NCBI GenBank assembly: GCA_000697055.1
Contig: JNDT01001412.1
Span: forward strand, 1 to 24,551
DNA: 24,551 nt
Origin: Saksenaea vasiformis B4078
Taxonomy: Eukaryota; Mucoromycota; Mucoromycetes; Mucorales; Saksenaeaceae
Direction: 5' to 3'
This document shows positions 9,400 through 19,355 of the stretch, in pieces. A model generated the notes under the pieces. The model was not told the origin of the DNA. It did no database searches and saw nothing but the letters and a program-made list of their open reading frames with translations. Both the position numbers and the translations under genes were made by a program. Position 1 is the stretch's first letter, and the number at the start of each line of letters is the position of its first letter.

Positions 9400-11760
9400 T
9401 ACTCAAGCCTCACCGTTGTGCTACTTTATTCTTCTCCTCCTTCAGTATAACGGTAATAAAATAAATAAGCTTAGCACATTTGCCAAGTCGGCATGACGGA
9501 ACGGAATCCCTTCATTTCCTACTGAGTGCAAAGCCACCAAGAGGAGTCAATGACGAAACACAAAAGGAGCATGTTGCGCCATGAATAACGAAAAGACAAT
9601 AACGGTAAAATTACCGGAATAATTCTAAAACTCTAAATGCTCTTACTCTAACTGAAGTTAGAATCTGTCCTAACTTCCAAGTTGTCTGCCCTCGCTTAAT
9701 AATAGATTCTGCATTCTAAAGCAAAACCATATAATTTCATGGGACGAGGCATAAACATTCGAAAATGCAGAGAGTTCCTCCTTCAAGTGGAAAAATGGCA
9801 GTTCATCAACGCAAACGCTTCGGCCAACTTTACCGTGTCCATAGTAAGGTGCTTACAGCCTATCAAAGTGTGTGGTCAAACTCAAATAAATAAACATGTA
9901 TCTTCGCCCCTGGCAGGTGTCATGGTGTGTGTGTGCAGCACCACCAATCGTGGTCACCCGATCACCCGTGTGCTTGAACTCTAGCAAAATGTGTGGCGGA
10001 AGCGCGCGGACTTGTAATACGCATGCTTCTGTCTCACGCGTTGTGTCACGCCAAGAGTTTTAGAGTATATCTTCAAATCTTTGAGCCCATCCCTTTACCT
10101 AATCATTGCCAGTACTCGATCTTTGCCACCCTATCACATAACAGACCCCATTAACTGGTACGAATCGATATGTATGCTATGCCCAATGGATGGAGATGCA
10201 ACTGCGTTGTTTATCATCTGTCTAACTATCCAAAAATTATAGTCGAGCAGGCGGCATGTATTCAGATAATTAATAGGCATTTTCTACCAAATCAGTGTGC
10301 CATAGCAAAGAGATATAACAAACATGTAATGATAATTGATGTAGATGCCTCTGACGCCTTTATACCGATTGTGTGCTACCTACGACGGTCAAGCCATCTA
10401 CAAATTTGGCTTGTACCCTCCCTCGATGAATCTGTATGATTTAGCCCTTTACTCCATTGCGCATTGGTAACACGCACTAGGTAACTAGTCCTTATCTTGC
10501 CCCACCCGTAAGTTGCTCTCGGAAATATTTCCCGTTGTCCCCTCACCCTGCGCAGTAATTCTACCATTTTGAATAAAGGCACCAGGGAAGTCACCTCTGC
10601 AAAAAGTCCAGAGAAACGCGGTGAATCAACTATTTGCTGAAACAAGAAAATACAGGCGAGTACCAGAAGACAATCTTCGTGGGCACTGCTTAGCACCGTC
10701 ATCACGCTTAAACGTTACTATCGGGTACTTCGACATTCTATGTACTTAAGTCACATTAAGTCTAGCTATGCCGTAACAGTAATTAATACAGCTTTGTTGA
10801 ACGCCCTTAAGATAGGCGAAAATGTGATAATAGCTTTTCCGGTTCCGTGGAACGGAGGGTAACTCCGTGCCGACGTGTGCACTATCCGGAGCCCGTTACG
10901 TTACATAATGTCCAAGTTTTTCTAGCGTACTACAAACGGAGTTCCGGAGTGCTATTTATTGAGTTATGAATTATGCTACCCAAATAAGTGTTGGGCCCAA
11001 AGAGAACAAGCTTACGCTGAAAAGAAAAACGAGCGTACACAAATACTATCCCAGTTACGGCAGAAAGACCATATATTACTTACATGAACTTGGTCCTCTC
11101 ATGGATGCAGAAATTATTGGAGCGGTGTGTGTAACATGTTTGATGGTTAGTAGAATGACATGAATACGTTGTTATCTTTGCTTATCAGATAGTTTGCAAT
11201 ACGTTGGATTGATAATGAAGACAAATAAAATGTATGAAAAAAGGTGCCGGTCTTCCCGTCTAGATATGCATAATTATATATATATATTTTATGCGCGAGA
11301 AAGGGATCTTATCCTCAACACACCTTTTGCATAAGACAATGGAATCCTGTTTCTGACACACGCGTTGCACAAGGCGACAGTACCTTGCCCCTCATACATT
11401 GTTTGTATGAAATAAGAGGAATCAGATCAACCTTGCATCCTTTAAAAGAGACAAGGAATCCTATCTCTAATACTGGATAATCGACACGGACGCGAATTAT
11501 AGCGTCGAATAAACGTAAGAAGGCATACTTCAAAATGCAGGGTCGATCTGGAAGTAATGTCGATAAAAAGGGGATACCTGTGTGGAGAGTAATGGGTAAG
11601 TTCATGGGTACAATGTCACACAGCAGAACTGACAGGATGGGATTGCAATGCCTGAATAAACATAAACCGATTACCATTTTGTGAACCTTTTTTTCCGCAC
11701 CGCAAACATTAGCATGGCATTCCAAGGATGCAGTCATTTGCTGTCTATTGACAAGCATAC

Positions 11761-11800
11761 AAACATTTCATTTACAAACGTGTAAACATTTTATTTACAA
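11761..11800. repeat. 17-bp direct repeat, period 23
   Basis: AAACATTTCATTTACAA at 11761-11777 recurs with one change (C to T) at 11784-11800. It is local and has no assigned function. Confidence 0.6.
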
Positions 11801-12449
11801 GGAGCCCTTGTAATCATAACTCGGCGGCCAGGTACGGTAAGCGTCGCTTATCCGAGGCAGCCTGCAGCGTTGAAAAATCTTCAGTGCAAAGACTGATATG
11901 GTAATAGTAGGCGAGAAAGAGCAAAAGATCTTCCTGGCCAGCATTGCAGACCCATACCTTAAGCGCGGTTGACTAAGTCAGACCAGCACATAAGGTATGG
12001 GATAAATGGATACCTGAAATGTATACATTAGAAGATTGTTGCGGATATCTGCAATAACGATAGACTTACCGGATATTGTGAACTAAGGCAATAGCCTGTG
12101 CCAAACGGATATGGTCCATAAATTGTATGGTCTACTATCGTTCGGATGGCAGGATAGTTACAATTTTGGAGAAGTTATGAAGAAGACAACAGCCGAAGAC
12201 GATGGAAAGAAAAGAGCCGTAGCGCACGTTGATATTACGTGGCCCAGATTACCCAAATGGGATTCATGACGGATTCTGACTGATTGATTACATACGTACT
12301 GGTTCCATTTTGTCATTTGGACGGTATCTCTTTGTATCACATCTGACTCTATGTCTCATTTTGCATCATATGCTAGGACGCTAGCTACCGCTTTCGCTTT
12401 GCTCAAGGGCAGCCGTCGTATAGGAAAGAATAAAAGAAAAGACAGGGAA

Positions 12450-12570
12450 GAAGGTGGTGAATAATATGGTTTCTACTGATATGCTTGATCGCTGCCTTTC
12501 GGTGCGGCGAAGGAGGTATGAATAGTATACTTTTTAATTAATAATGATTGATCAGCGCCTTTCAATGGTG
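12450..12570. repeat. Diverged tandem duplication, unit about 60 bp
   Basis: Two neighbouring units start GAAGGTGG (12450) and GAAGGAGG (12509). Both continue through TTGATC and GCCTTTC blocks with scattered differences and small indels. This is an old local duplication. Confidence 0.5.
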
Positions 12571-14031
12571 AGTGAAGTTCACTCCAAAAAGAGCTTGGAC
12601 CTCCACTGCGTTCTGATAAGCACTTTTTGTTCGTTTGCTTCCCATCTGGCATAGCAAGCAGGCCCCACCTTCCAAATAGAGAGATACCTGAAATACTGCC
12701 CAATCAAACAATTGTCATTACATTTCATTTATTTGCTTGCTACTGCAGAAATAGAGTTCCCTTTCAATATCGCTGGAACTTGCTGTTTTCCCTAAATCGT
12801 ACACATGCCCTGACTGCGCAACGAAACAAAAAACAAAGTTCAACCTACCTGTTTAATTACCAAAATGTCCTTTGCAAATCTGATTAACCGACGAGACCGC
12901 TGTTCGCCAACAACAACAACAATGACTCACGTTACTAGCGACCGTACCACGGTCTACATATTCCTATGCAAATGTGCGTTGTCGTTTCTGTCCAAGATGA
13001 CAATCTGGGATCCTGCCTAATAGATCTACTTGCTCAGGATCTGCAGGAATTTGAGGCTATGAAGCCGTTTCTATGTTATTTTGATGCTAGCTTTTGTAGT
13101 GTGTCGTATCGAGGCACCTTTGCACCAGTGACAAAATAGATTTTGTCTGTGATGATGGGTCACTCGCCAAACGTTCCACTTGTGGAACCCTTGTTGATCT
13201 CCACAGTAAATACTTCTGTTGGCTGTATGCAGAATCTCTCATGCATTTCGCCTACTGCTGGCCTGCGTAATCTATGTGCAAATAATTTCGGATATAAACA
13301 TCCCTAATCCATATTCACCTTTTGCTTAGTGTGGTGTATGACAAGGGCTGCCGAATGTTGCGCCACTTCGAGTCCGCTGCAGTGCGTCAGCTCCTGTGCT
13401 CAGACTATTCCTGAATATTACCAAGCGTACAGCAGTCTTCGTTATCACGTGTAAATGTCTTTATGAAGTACGTAACGTTGCATTCAAGCACCCGCGCCTA
13501 TATAAACATGAATGAATGTTTATACATTTTGAGTCCAGCTGTCCGTATGCAAATGCTTATGACTAATATGTTAACGGTGCATGTTTGATCTTCCTTGGCC
13601 TTTCATGGACACGGCATTTATTTAGGTAGCGTAAAAATTGATACTTTAGGTTGCATGCACTACGCATCAAAATAGATGATACAAACATGATGGTACCTGC
13701 ACCTTGACAGCATGTTAAATGTTTATCCGATAGCGTAATATTTGTTCCTGTATCCCTTAATCATTCGTAAACACTTTAAAAACAGAGTAGTATTTACGAT
13801 AAAGTCTTTTATTAGCGGCAAAAGGAAAAAGACTGTAGACTATCACCAACATCTCCAGCATGGACGCAGGCCACCTAGTTCCTATTTTCTGTCGTAGGCG
13901 ATGCATTTGAACCTTGAGCATTCCATGCAGTGAGTTCCGGCCATTTTCAAGCTCTTGATAACTTAAACGGATTGTAGGGTGCCTTGGGAATACTCCGACT
14001 CCCAAACCACATTTGCTCGATTTTTTTTTAA

Positions 14032-14661
14032 GCTGGGCATGGAGATTTCGTTGATGAAAATGGCGGTCCTGGGCCCATGGAGTACGTCATGGATCAGAAC
14101 GAGTTTCTCATCGGATACATTGCCACTCACACTGATTACTTGAAAAATGCAGCCTCTAATCAGTCTTCTCTTACTTGTCCAATGCTGATAGAAAAGTCAA
14201 AAGGTGAATACATTCGTATGAGGGAAACAAACACAAAAAGAGGCTACGTTCGTTATACAGTCCAGGATAAAACTCGTCTTTTTTTCTTTTTTTCGATCTG
14301 AAAATTGGGTCTGTTAATGGGAAAATACAGACATGAACTTCGTGGCGAATTGCGTGTACCTTCTACTTATTCTCCTGAGCTTAATCGAATAGGACAGTTT
14401 TAGGCAGTGGCAATGATCCACTGTGCGAAATTTATCGTCGGAATCGCCGGAAATGGCGTCGTAATCGTCGTAGTCGCCGTATGTCTTAGGACGTCCGGCG
14501 AAAGCAGACGATTCCGACGACAAATTTCCCACAGTGTGAGTAACGTTAAGCGCCATAGGTTTTTGCAGGAAGATAATTTATCAAAAAAAATTACGGAAGC
14601 TTGCAATGGTGTGGACGAAAGTCATTTCAGTGGCTTCATTTCGCATTCTTACAAGTGTTAG
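14032..14661 (+). pseudogene. IS630/Tc1-mariner-like DDE transposase relic
   Basis: An open stretch from 14032 reads MEYVMDQNEFLIGYIATHTD (ATG 14077) and then RGYVRYTVQDKTRLF, resembling the segment just before the helix-turn-helix of fungal IS630-type transposases. A T-run at 14279-14294 breaks the frame; one frame over it continues FDLKIGSVNGK. Most of the catalytic domain is missing. STYSPELNRIGQF at 14362-14400 matches the PPYSPELNPIEQFW block of the DDE endonuclease, but the catalytic Glu is Gly and the Trp codon reads TAG. The usual C-terminal tail (VKRHRFLQEDNLSKKITEAC) resumes at about 14545 and ends at 14659. The 118-bp element at 14419-14536 separates block and tail. The gene is certainly inactive. 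Family assignment is from motif memory. Confidence 0.75.
14419..14536. mobile_element. 118-bp MITE-like element with 28-bp terminal inverted repeats
   Basis: The left arm 14419-14446 begins CACTGTGCGAAATTT and the right arm 14509-14536 ends AAATTTCCCACAGTG. The arms pair over 28 bp with two mismatches. A further CGCCGGA/TCCGGCG pair lies inside, so the whole element can fold into one long hairpin. It has no coding capacity. It sits inside the transposase relic, between its QF(W) block and its C-terminal tail, so it inserted later. A clean target-site duplication is not obvious, so the exact ends and superfamily are open. Confidence 0.75.
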
Positions 14662-14679
14662 GATAAATGTCGAAACAAA

Positions 14680-15110
14680 AATAAATGTTATGGTGGGGCA
14701 CAGGGAGGAATTCCTGAGTGATATCGACAAGTTCACAAAGCTGATCAAAATCTTGTCGCTTAGCCAAGACATCTGCGGCTTGAATTCCACAATGCAACAT
14801 TTCATGTCGATAACAAAGTAAAAGACCCAAAGTTGACCGGACGGCGTGCTTTGAATTCGTTCCATGCTTTGCGATGATCCGTATTTTATCAATAGATCGA
14901 TCTTTCTTTTTTTGCCTCGTGAATCGTTTGATGCGACGTTTAGGTTGGCATCATTGTACATTCTGATGGGATTGATGGCGTCGCTCGTCAATAGCGGATG
15001 TCCAGAAGCTTTGTACATATGAGATCGCTTTCCGAATTGAAGGTTGACGAATAAACATACGACGTCTGGGCGGCCACCGAGAATTCTAAGAAATGTGATT
15101 GATTGAAACG
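14680..15110 (-). pseudogene. Possible decayed minus-strand gene fragment
   Basis: The minus strand has a run of protein-like sequence, including NPIRMYNDANLNVASNDSRG followed by KKRKIDLLIKYG (about 14880-14980) and, in another frame, AADVLAKRQDFDQLCELVDI (about 14700-14770). The frames do not join without shifts. The composition suggests an old gene fragment, but I do not recognise the protein. The region lies between the transposase relic and the plus-strand repeat copy. Confidence 0.25.
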
Positions 15111-15296
15111 AGCGTTGCTGTACGATAGTACAAACGTTTCTAAAGAGGACGCACTCATTTTATTTAGAAAGGGTCTCTTGGAAAGATGACGTGCGATGTA
15201 TGTGCACGCAGCATTCACTCAATTTTCGGACAATCTGAGAGACACGACCATCCTCGTATGAGAGCGACATCTTGCTTTTCTATAGACCTAATGTGA
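15102..15296 (+). pseudogene. Dispersed repeat copy 2, decayed coding relic
   Basis: Related to 2086-2212 over 15128-15254, including the 22-bp identical block at 15210-15231. The plus frame reads LLYDSTNVSKEDALILFRKG and breaks by one indel near 15184. It then continues MTCDVCARSIHSIFGQSERH and DHPRMRATSCF to a stop at 15294. A CxxC pair (CDVC) suggests a lost metal site. The protein is unrecognised. Two copies 13 kb apart, both degraded, suggest that the parent sequence is repeated in this genome. Confidence 0.55.
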
Positions 15297-15379
15297 TGTG
15301 AATTTTTGTAATGCTTCCTTGGAGCGCTTCTTATGCAGGCTTTGCTTTTTTCTCAGCATTTCTTTTCAAGAGACATAGG

Positions 15380-15737
15380 CAAAATGAAGATTGGGAATTA
15401 TTACCGAGACAGGAAAAGATCCAAAAATTGTGATCCGTGGATCACAGGTACAAGATTTGAAACCGAGTCCCCCAACATCCTGGCTGGAACAGATGGTCGG
15501 GCTTCTGCCCTTCTTCTTTATCGACATCGAAAAATGTCCAAACCTCGTAAAAAGAAATTGAAAACTCGTAAGAGATATATGCATTGTACATGCTCCTGAT
15601 TTCACCGTTACGGTAGCATCATTTGACCATACCCGCTTGGCTGCGAAGCTCGAAGACCTGGACGACATCGTCGAGACTCCGTCAATCCAAAAGCAAAGAG
15701 AATGTGCCGAAAGCCGTCTCTCGTCGAAGAAGCCATG
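15380..15737 (+). pseudogene. Unrecognised coding relic with shifted frames
   Basis: An ATG at 15384 opens MKIGNYYRDRKRSKN. About 90 bases later the better protein-like frame is a different one, reading PTSWLEQMVGLLPFFFIDIE, a stop, then VHAPDFTVTVASFDHTRLAA and KLEDLDDIVETPS up to a stop at 15735. At least one frameshift and one stop would be needed to join these. I cannot name the protein. It precedes the zinc-knuckle segment and may be part of the same mobile unit. Confidence 0.3.
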
Positions 15738-15816
15738 TATATTGTGATCCTAATCAATTTGAACTATTGTGTTGTTTTAGACAGTCCACTGTCCTTGCCC
15801 TCAGAAAATCAAAATA

Positions 15817-16041
15817 GTGTGCTGTTATGCAAATACTTTTCAAAAAGCCTATGAGACATGCGAAGCCAAGTATGAAGAGCAGAGGAGTCTTCAAGAGAAA
15901 GGCGTCGAGGAGTTGATAGGAAAGGGAAAGAAAATCTGTTTCCCTACATGCGGGGAAACAGATCATCAGTGGACTTCTAACAAGACAGATCTCTTAGGAG
16001 CCATACCCTGCACCACCGCACACCCACCGAAGCTACCCTAA
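15817..16041 (+). pseudogene. Degenerate zinc-knuckle-like segment
   Basis: An open frame without an ATG start, ending at 16041. A charged helical stretch (ETCEAKYEEQRSLQEKGVEE) is followed by CFPTCGETDHQWTSNKTD, which resembles a CCHC zinc knuckle (CxxCxxxxHxxxxC) with an extra residue between the first cysteines and no final cysteine. CCHC knuckles occur in nucleic-acid-binding proteins of mobile elements, so it may be the leading part of a unit disrupted next to Fanzor-like A, whose own ATG lies 120 bp downstream. That link is inference. Confidence 0.35.
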
Positions 16042-16117
16042 ACCTTATTGATCTCCGGGCCGGGAATTTGGTATGGCTTCTAAGAAAATCGTTTAAACAT
16101 CATCATGCTCATCTCAA

Positions 16118-16160
16118 TTCTTTCTTATTTTTTTTTACTCTTTTATATTTCTCAACAATT
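16118..16160 (+). promoter_or_regulatory. Pyrimidine-rich leader before Fanzor-like gene A
   Basis: A T/C-rich tract with TTTATATTTC ends at CAACAATT just before ATG 16161. The same arrangement precedes gene B and the ORF at 8513. It supports this ATG as the original start. Confidence 0.35.
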
Positions 16161-17580
16161 ATGAAAAAAGAAACCACGTTACGAAAGCATCGCGAACAGC
16201 AGACTATGCCTGAGAATGTTCAGCTCCCTCCACTGAAAACGCTATCAAAAGGGAAAGGCAAGGCGTCTAGCAGTGGCAGCGCGATTACCTTATCTATGGC
16301 TGAGACCAATATCGAGCTAGCGTTTAAGGAGATGCTTCACAAGCTAGCCGCTTCCGTCAAGGTCATTCCGGCCAAAAACGTGAAAGACGGTGTCATAGCC
16401 GAAGAGAAAATGAAGGAGGAAAAAACACGGATCCTGAAGGCCTTGGAAAAAAAAAGGCAAGAGATAACTAGAAGCAGACATGTACCGCGAGGTACATGGG
16501 AATTGGCCGACAGCTTAGGCAACGCGTCTTCTGGAACGACACAGAACGCCATTAGTAGAGGAGCAAGCATAGTAGAACGGTGGAAGAAGTATGCAACTTC
16601 CAATTTTGATGAAGTAGCTCTGGTTACAGAGATCATCATGGAAAAGGAGACTGGAGCTCAGGAAAGGAGATATATCCGGACGTGCGCAACGAAACTGCCT
16701 GAACTCTTGCGGAAAGACATGCCTGAGGATATTGTTCAACTCTTCAATGACAGAGTAACGTCTGGATCTATTCAGATTTCAGACGACATGTCAGAACTGG
16801 CAGCCATGGTGTCAGCATTGTCCTTACCATCGAATAATAAACCTCTGTGCAGTTGATCGACACTAAAAGCTTACCAACCAAGCTGCGAACAGGTGTCGAA
16901 GTTGCTGTTCGACGAGTAAACCGTAAAACGTCAGAGTTGAAACTCGCAAGAAAAACCAGGCTCCCACAAAAAGATCAGGACATTCTGCAACGATTTATTT
17001 CAGAGACTGCTACAGCGGTCGAAAACGATACTTTCAGGCCAGAGAAATACACAGACCAGAAAAGGCGTCGCAGTTTTACACCTCTACCAGTGTATAGTTT
17101 CCAGTCCAGACATATATCATTGTTGCGTACGGAAAGGCGAGTTTCTCTGGGTCCATGACAGGAAATTGCCTGGACCAACAAAGAGAATAATCAAAGGAGC
17201 GAAACGTGAGGCAAAACAAAGAAAGATACTCTATCACCAAATATGGAGCAATGGTCTAAAGCATTGTACGCTATAGGTTCCAAGTTACGTATTTATGGTA
17301 GACGAATACCTTACATCTCAAATATGTCCGAGATGCATGACGCGAAGCTTGGAAAATGCATATGAGGAGGCTTCCCCAGACGGCCAGCCAGGAGTGAAGA
17401 TACATGCTATACTCACATGCAAAAAAAAAGTGTAGTACGACATGGTGGAACCGTGACGAAATGGCTGCAAGCAACATCAGAAGCATTCTCATTCACATGG
17501 CGCACAGCAATAACGATAGACCAAGACTATTTGAACGACCATCTGTCAGCGTTGGTTATCCTGTAATTAGTTATTTCTGA
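16161..17580 (+). pseudogene. Fanzor/TnpB-like RNA-guided nuclease relic A
   Basis: TnpB-type proteins are RuvC-fold, guide-RNA-directed nucleases of transposons; Fanzor is the eukaryotic branch. From ATG 16161 a lysine-rich N-terminal region is open to 16856. A weak 44-nt intron (16809-16852) would join it in phase 0 to a frame reading SFTPLPVYSFQSR (to about 17110). The next block, TYIIVAYGKASFSGSMTG, follows almost at once in another frame, so the RuvC-I segment expected between them is deleted. A further shift gives KLPGPTKRIIKGAKREAKQR, a stop at 17274, then VDEYLTSQICPRC and KIHAILTC. At an A9 run (17421-17429) the frame is lost. One base fewer restores CKKKCSTTWWNRDEMAASNI, which completes a zinc ribbon and RuvC-III (Asp at 17455). 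It cannot make an active enzyme. Subfamily differs from gene B. Confidence 0.75.
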
Positions 17581-17666
17581 AGCAACTTCGTTTCTAAAAG
17601 TACGACTTCCATGTCTGAAAATACGGTATGTAACGTGTAGTGTACAATTTTCATATGTGGCTTTCC

Positions 17667-17713
17667 TTCGGACAGCCATTCGGACAGCCATTCATAGTCC
17701 TCTTGGACAGCCA
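17667..17713. repeat. GGACAGCC direct repeats downstream of relic A
   Basis: TTCGGACAGCCA occurs twice back to back (17667-17678, 17679-17690), then TTGGACAGCCA at 17703-17713 and a partial CGGACAT at 17719. They begin 87 bp after the relic's stop. Repeats in this position could be subterminal repeats of the element that carried it. In TnpB systems the guide RNA gene also lies at this end. Neither role can be shown from sequence alone. Confidence 0.5.
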
Positions 17714-17725
17714 ATTAGCGGACAT

Positions 17726-18649
17726 AGCTAGGCTGCGGGATGGATCGTCGCTTTGTACATGAGTTTCCTAGCATACACGCGATGAATTAAATGTATACGC
17801 CATTTCAGCGTCTTACACATGAAGGACAATCGGAATATTTTCATCAAAAATGTTCTTCAAGTCATTATCTACAGATGTCATGTCAAAGTTTTAAGAGCTG
17901 CCTCAGAAAAAAGAGAGATCAAGTCACTTCAAAGTGGGACACTTTGGGCAGGTATCGGATAACGCTATGGGGAAAGCATTACCCGCCATTCACAGCTTTT
18001 TGTCACTTTCAAGTAAATGCATCCTATCAAAATTTCTTCCACAACAGGAGGATCGAGGTTAACGTATTTCCCATTTACAGTGAGATTCTCTATATTGGAA
18101 CGTTTATTTTGCCTCATCTCTAAATCATAGAGACATCGCGGAGGTGGTTAACAAGGTGGCACTGTTACCGGAGTAATTACCGTCATGAACACCTATCACC
18201 GAGAAGAACGTTTACTTAAATCTGAATTCTGAAAAGACCGAACAAATACAAATAGGCAGACAAATTAAATGAAATAAAACGATATCGAACAATCCCAAAG
18301 GATTTTATCTGTTTCCCTTTTCTTTAACTTGCTCAAATGCCACAGTTGCGTTGTGACGCAGAATTCCTGACCATTTACCTGAAAGTGAGAAAGAGCCGTG
18401 AACGGCAGCTAGCGCTGTACCAAGTGTTCCCGCAGTGATAACAAAGAGGAGAAAAGCGGGACCCATGATCGCTTCCATCTGTACTGATTCTTCGTGACAT
18501 ATCAACCAGGGATACAGTGTATGTATGCAATCAAAGCCCACGCTCATAAAGTGCGCCCTTTCTAGTTTCAAGTCCTCCGTTCCTTGCAAAATACTTGAAA
18601 TTCCGGGTTTTGATATTATAGAGGATGTGTCACAAAGCACTCAGTATGA
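17726..18649. other. No supported gene; two open frames noted
   Basis: A plus frame at 17791-18123 (110 codons, ATG start) has no recognisable motif. A minus frame at 18305-18640 ends with MEAIMGPAFLLFVITAGTLG and ALAAVHGSFSLSGKW. This could be a signal peptide or single membrane segment, but no leader or splice structure supports a gene. Both may be fragments of mobile DNA. Confidence 0.3.
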
Positions 18650-18904
18650 ATTGAGCTAGTATGGCGGATAAAGCACTCGTTTGACACACTGAAACGCAAT
18701 CCAAATGCCTTCCAAAATTGCTGGCGCAAGACAGGTCTCATGGATAAAGCTGTCCATGAAGATGAAGCAACCTCAGTGCTGGATGAACTTGAGACAAGCA
18801 TGAATTGTCACCTTCAGGCTATCAAGTGGACCACAATGACAATATCCGATTTCGAGAGTGGCTGCCGAGAAGAAGAGGGTACTGTTGATCCAAGAACTGA
18901 ATAA
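18650..18904 (+). pseudogene. pogo/Tigger-like DDE transposase C-terminal fragment
   Basis: A frame without an ATG, open from 18650 to TAA at 18902, reads IELVWRIKHSFDTLKRNPNA then FQNCWRKTGLMDK and an acidic tail. This matches the region after the DDE catalytic core in pogo/CENP-B/jerky-type transposases, where a Trp-rich helix precedes an I-x-N-C-W-x-x-T-G-like block. Nothing resembling the catalytic core is found upstream, so only the tail remains. The assignment is by eye. Confidence 0.5.
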
Positions 18905-19010
18905 GACGTATTCACTGATAAAAAGACAAGGAGATTGCAAATGACGACATACTTGACCTGCAGAAGAGAAACGTTGCATTCTAAAAAATCAATTGTTTCG
19001 CATTGACACA

Positions 19011-19196
19011 ATGATATATTTTCTTGATGAGGAGGTATTACGTCATATTTTGCAAAGGATCAATGGGATTAGTATACCTTTGAGCACTAAACCTCCCCCC
19101 TATAAGATATTCAACCTCCTTTCCAGGATTGAACTTGATATTACAGAGGATTTGAAAACCTACACTATGTTTTCTGGCGGTGGACACGGGTTTTGA
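19011..19196 (+). CDS. Short hypothetical ORF
   Basis: From ATG 19011 to TGA 19194, 61 codons, beginning MIYFLDEEVLRHILQRINGI and containing LLSRIELDITEDLKT. The composition is protein-like, but there is no known domain. It lies between the pogo-like tail and Fanzor-like B, so it may be another mobile-element fragment or an exon of something lost. A segment at 18611-18628 resembles 19136-19153 (GATATTA then AGAGGAT), hinting at a local duplication. Confidence 0.25.
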   Translation: MIYFLDEEVLRHILQRINGISIPLSTKPPPYKIFNLLSRIELDITEDLKTYTMFSGGGHGF

Positions 19197-19289
19197 AATT
19201 ATAGGATTTTGAAATTAGGGATGTTGCACTGTACATCTGTGATGGTGGAAGTTTTTCCGGACTGCCAACTTGTGACATTTCTTTGTCGT

Positions 19290-19355
19290 TTATTCTGATT
19301 GTTCTATTTCTTCCCATTTCCATTTTCTTTTTCTTTTCTCGTTGTGCCCATCCAT
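19290..19355 (+). promoter_or_regulatory. Pyrimidine-rich leader before Fanzor-like gene B
   Basis: A long T/C tract (ATTTCTTCCCATTTCCATTT and onward) ends about 15 bases before ATG 19356. It supports this ATG as the gene start and matches the leader of relic A. Confidence 0.35.

Larger units (their letters stand above)
9400..14031. other. Gene-poor stretch of about 4.6 kb
   Basis: No gene can be supported on either strand. Chance-length frames occur, the largest on the minus strand at 11315-11758 (147 codons) and 10376-10705 (109 codons), with no recognisable motif. Small structures present are a perfect CGGTAA/TTACCG inverted repeat near 9603, an ACGGAG/CTCCGT hairpin near 10855, a TA run at about 11272-11286, and the two short duplications listed separately. 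Highly decayed mobile DNA is likely. Confidence 0.4.

Noticed and set aside
10376..10705. 109-codon minus-strand frame
   Set aside because: No recognisable domain or gene signals, and it sits in a gene-poor stretch.
10841..10890. ACGGAG/CTCCGT hairpin as a possible structured RNA or terminator
   Set aside because: The stem is only six base pairs and there is no adjacent gene or T-run to give it a role.
11315..11758. 147-codon minus-strand frame
   Set aside because: No motif, leader or splice context; this length can arise by chance in a window of this size.
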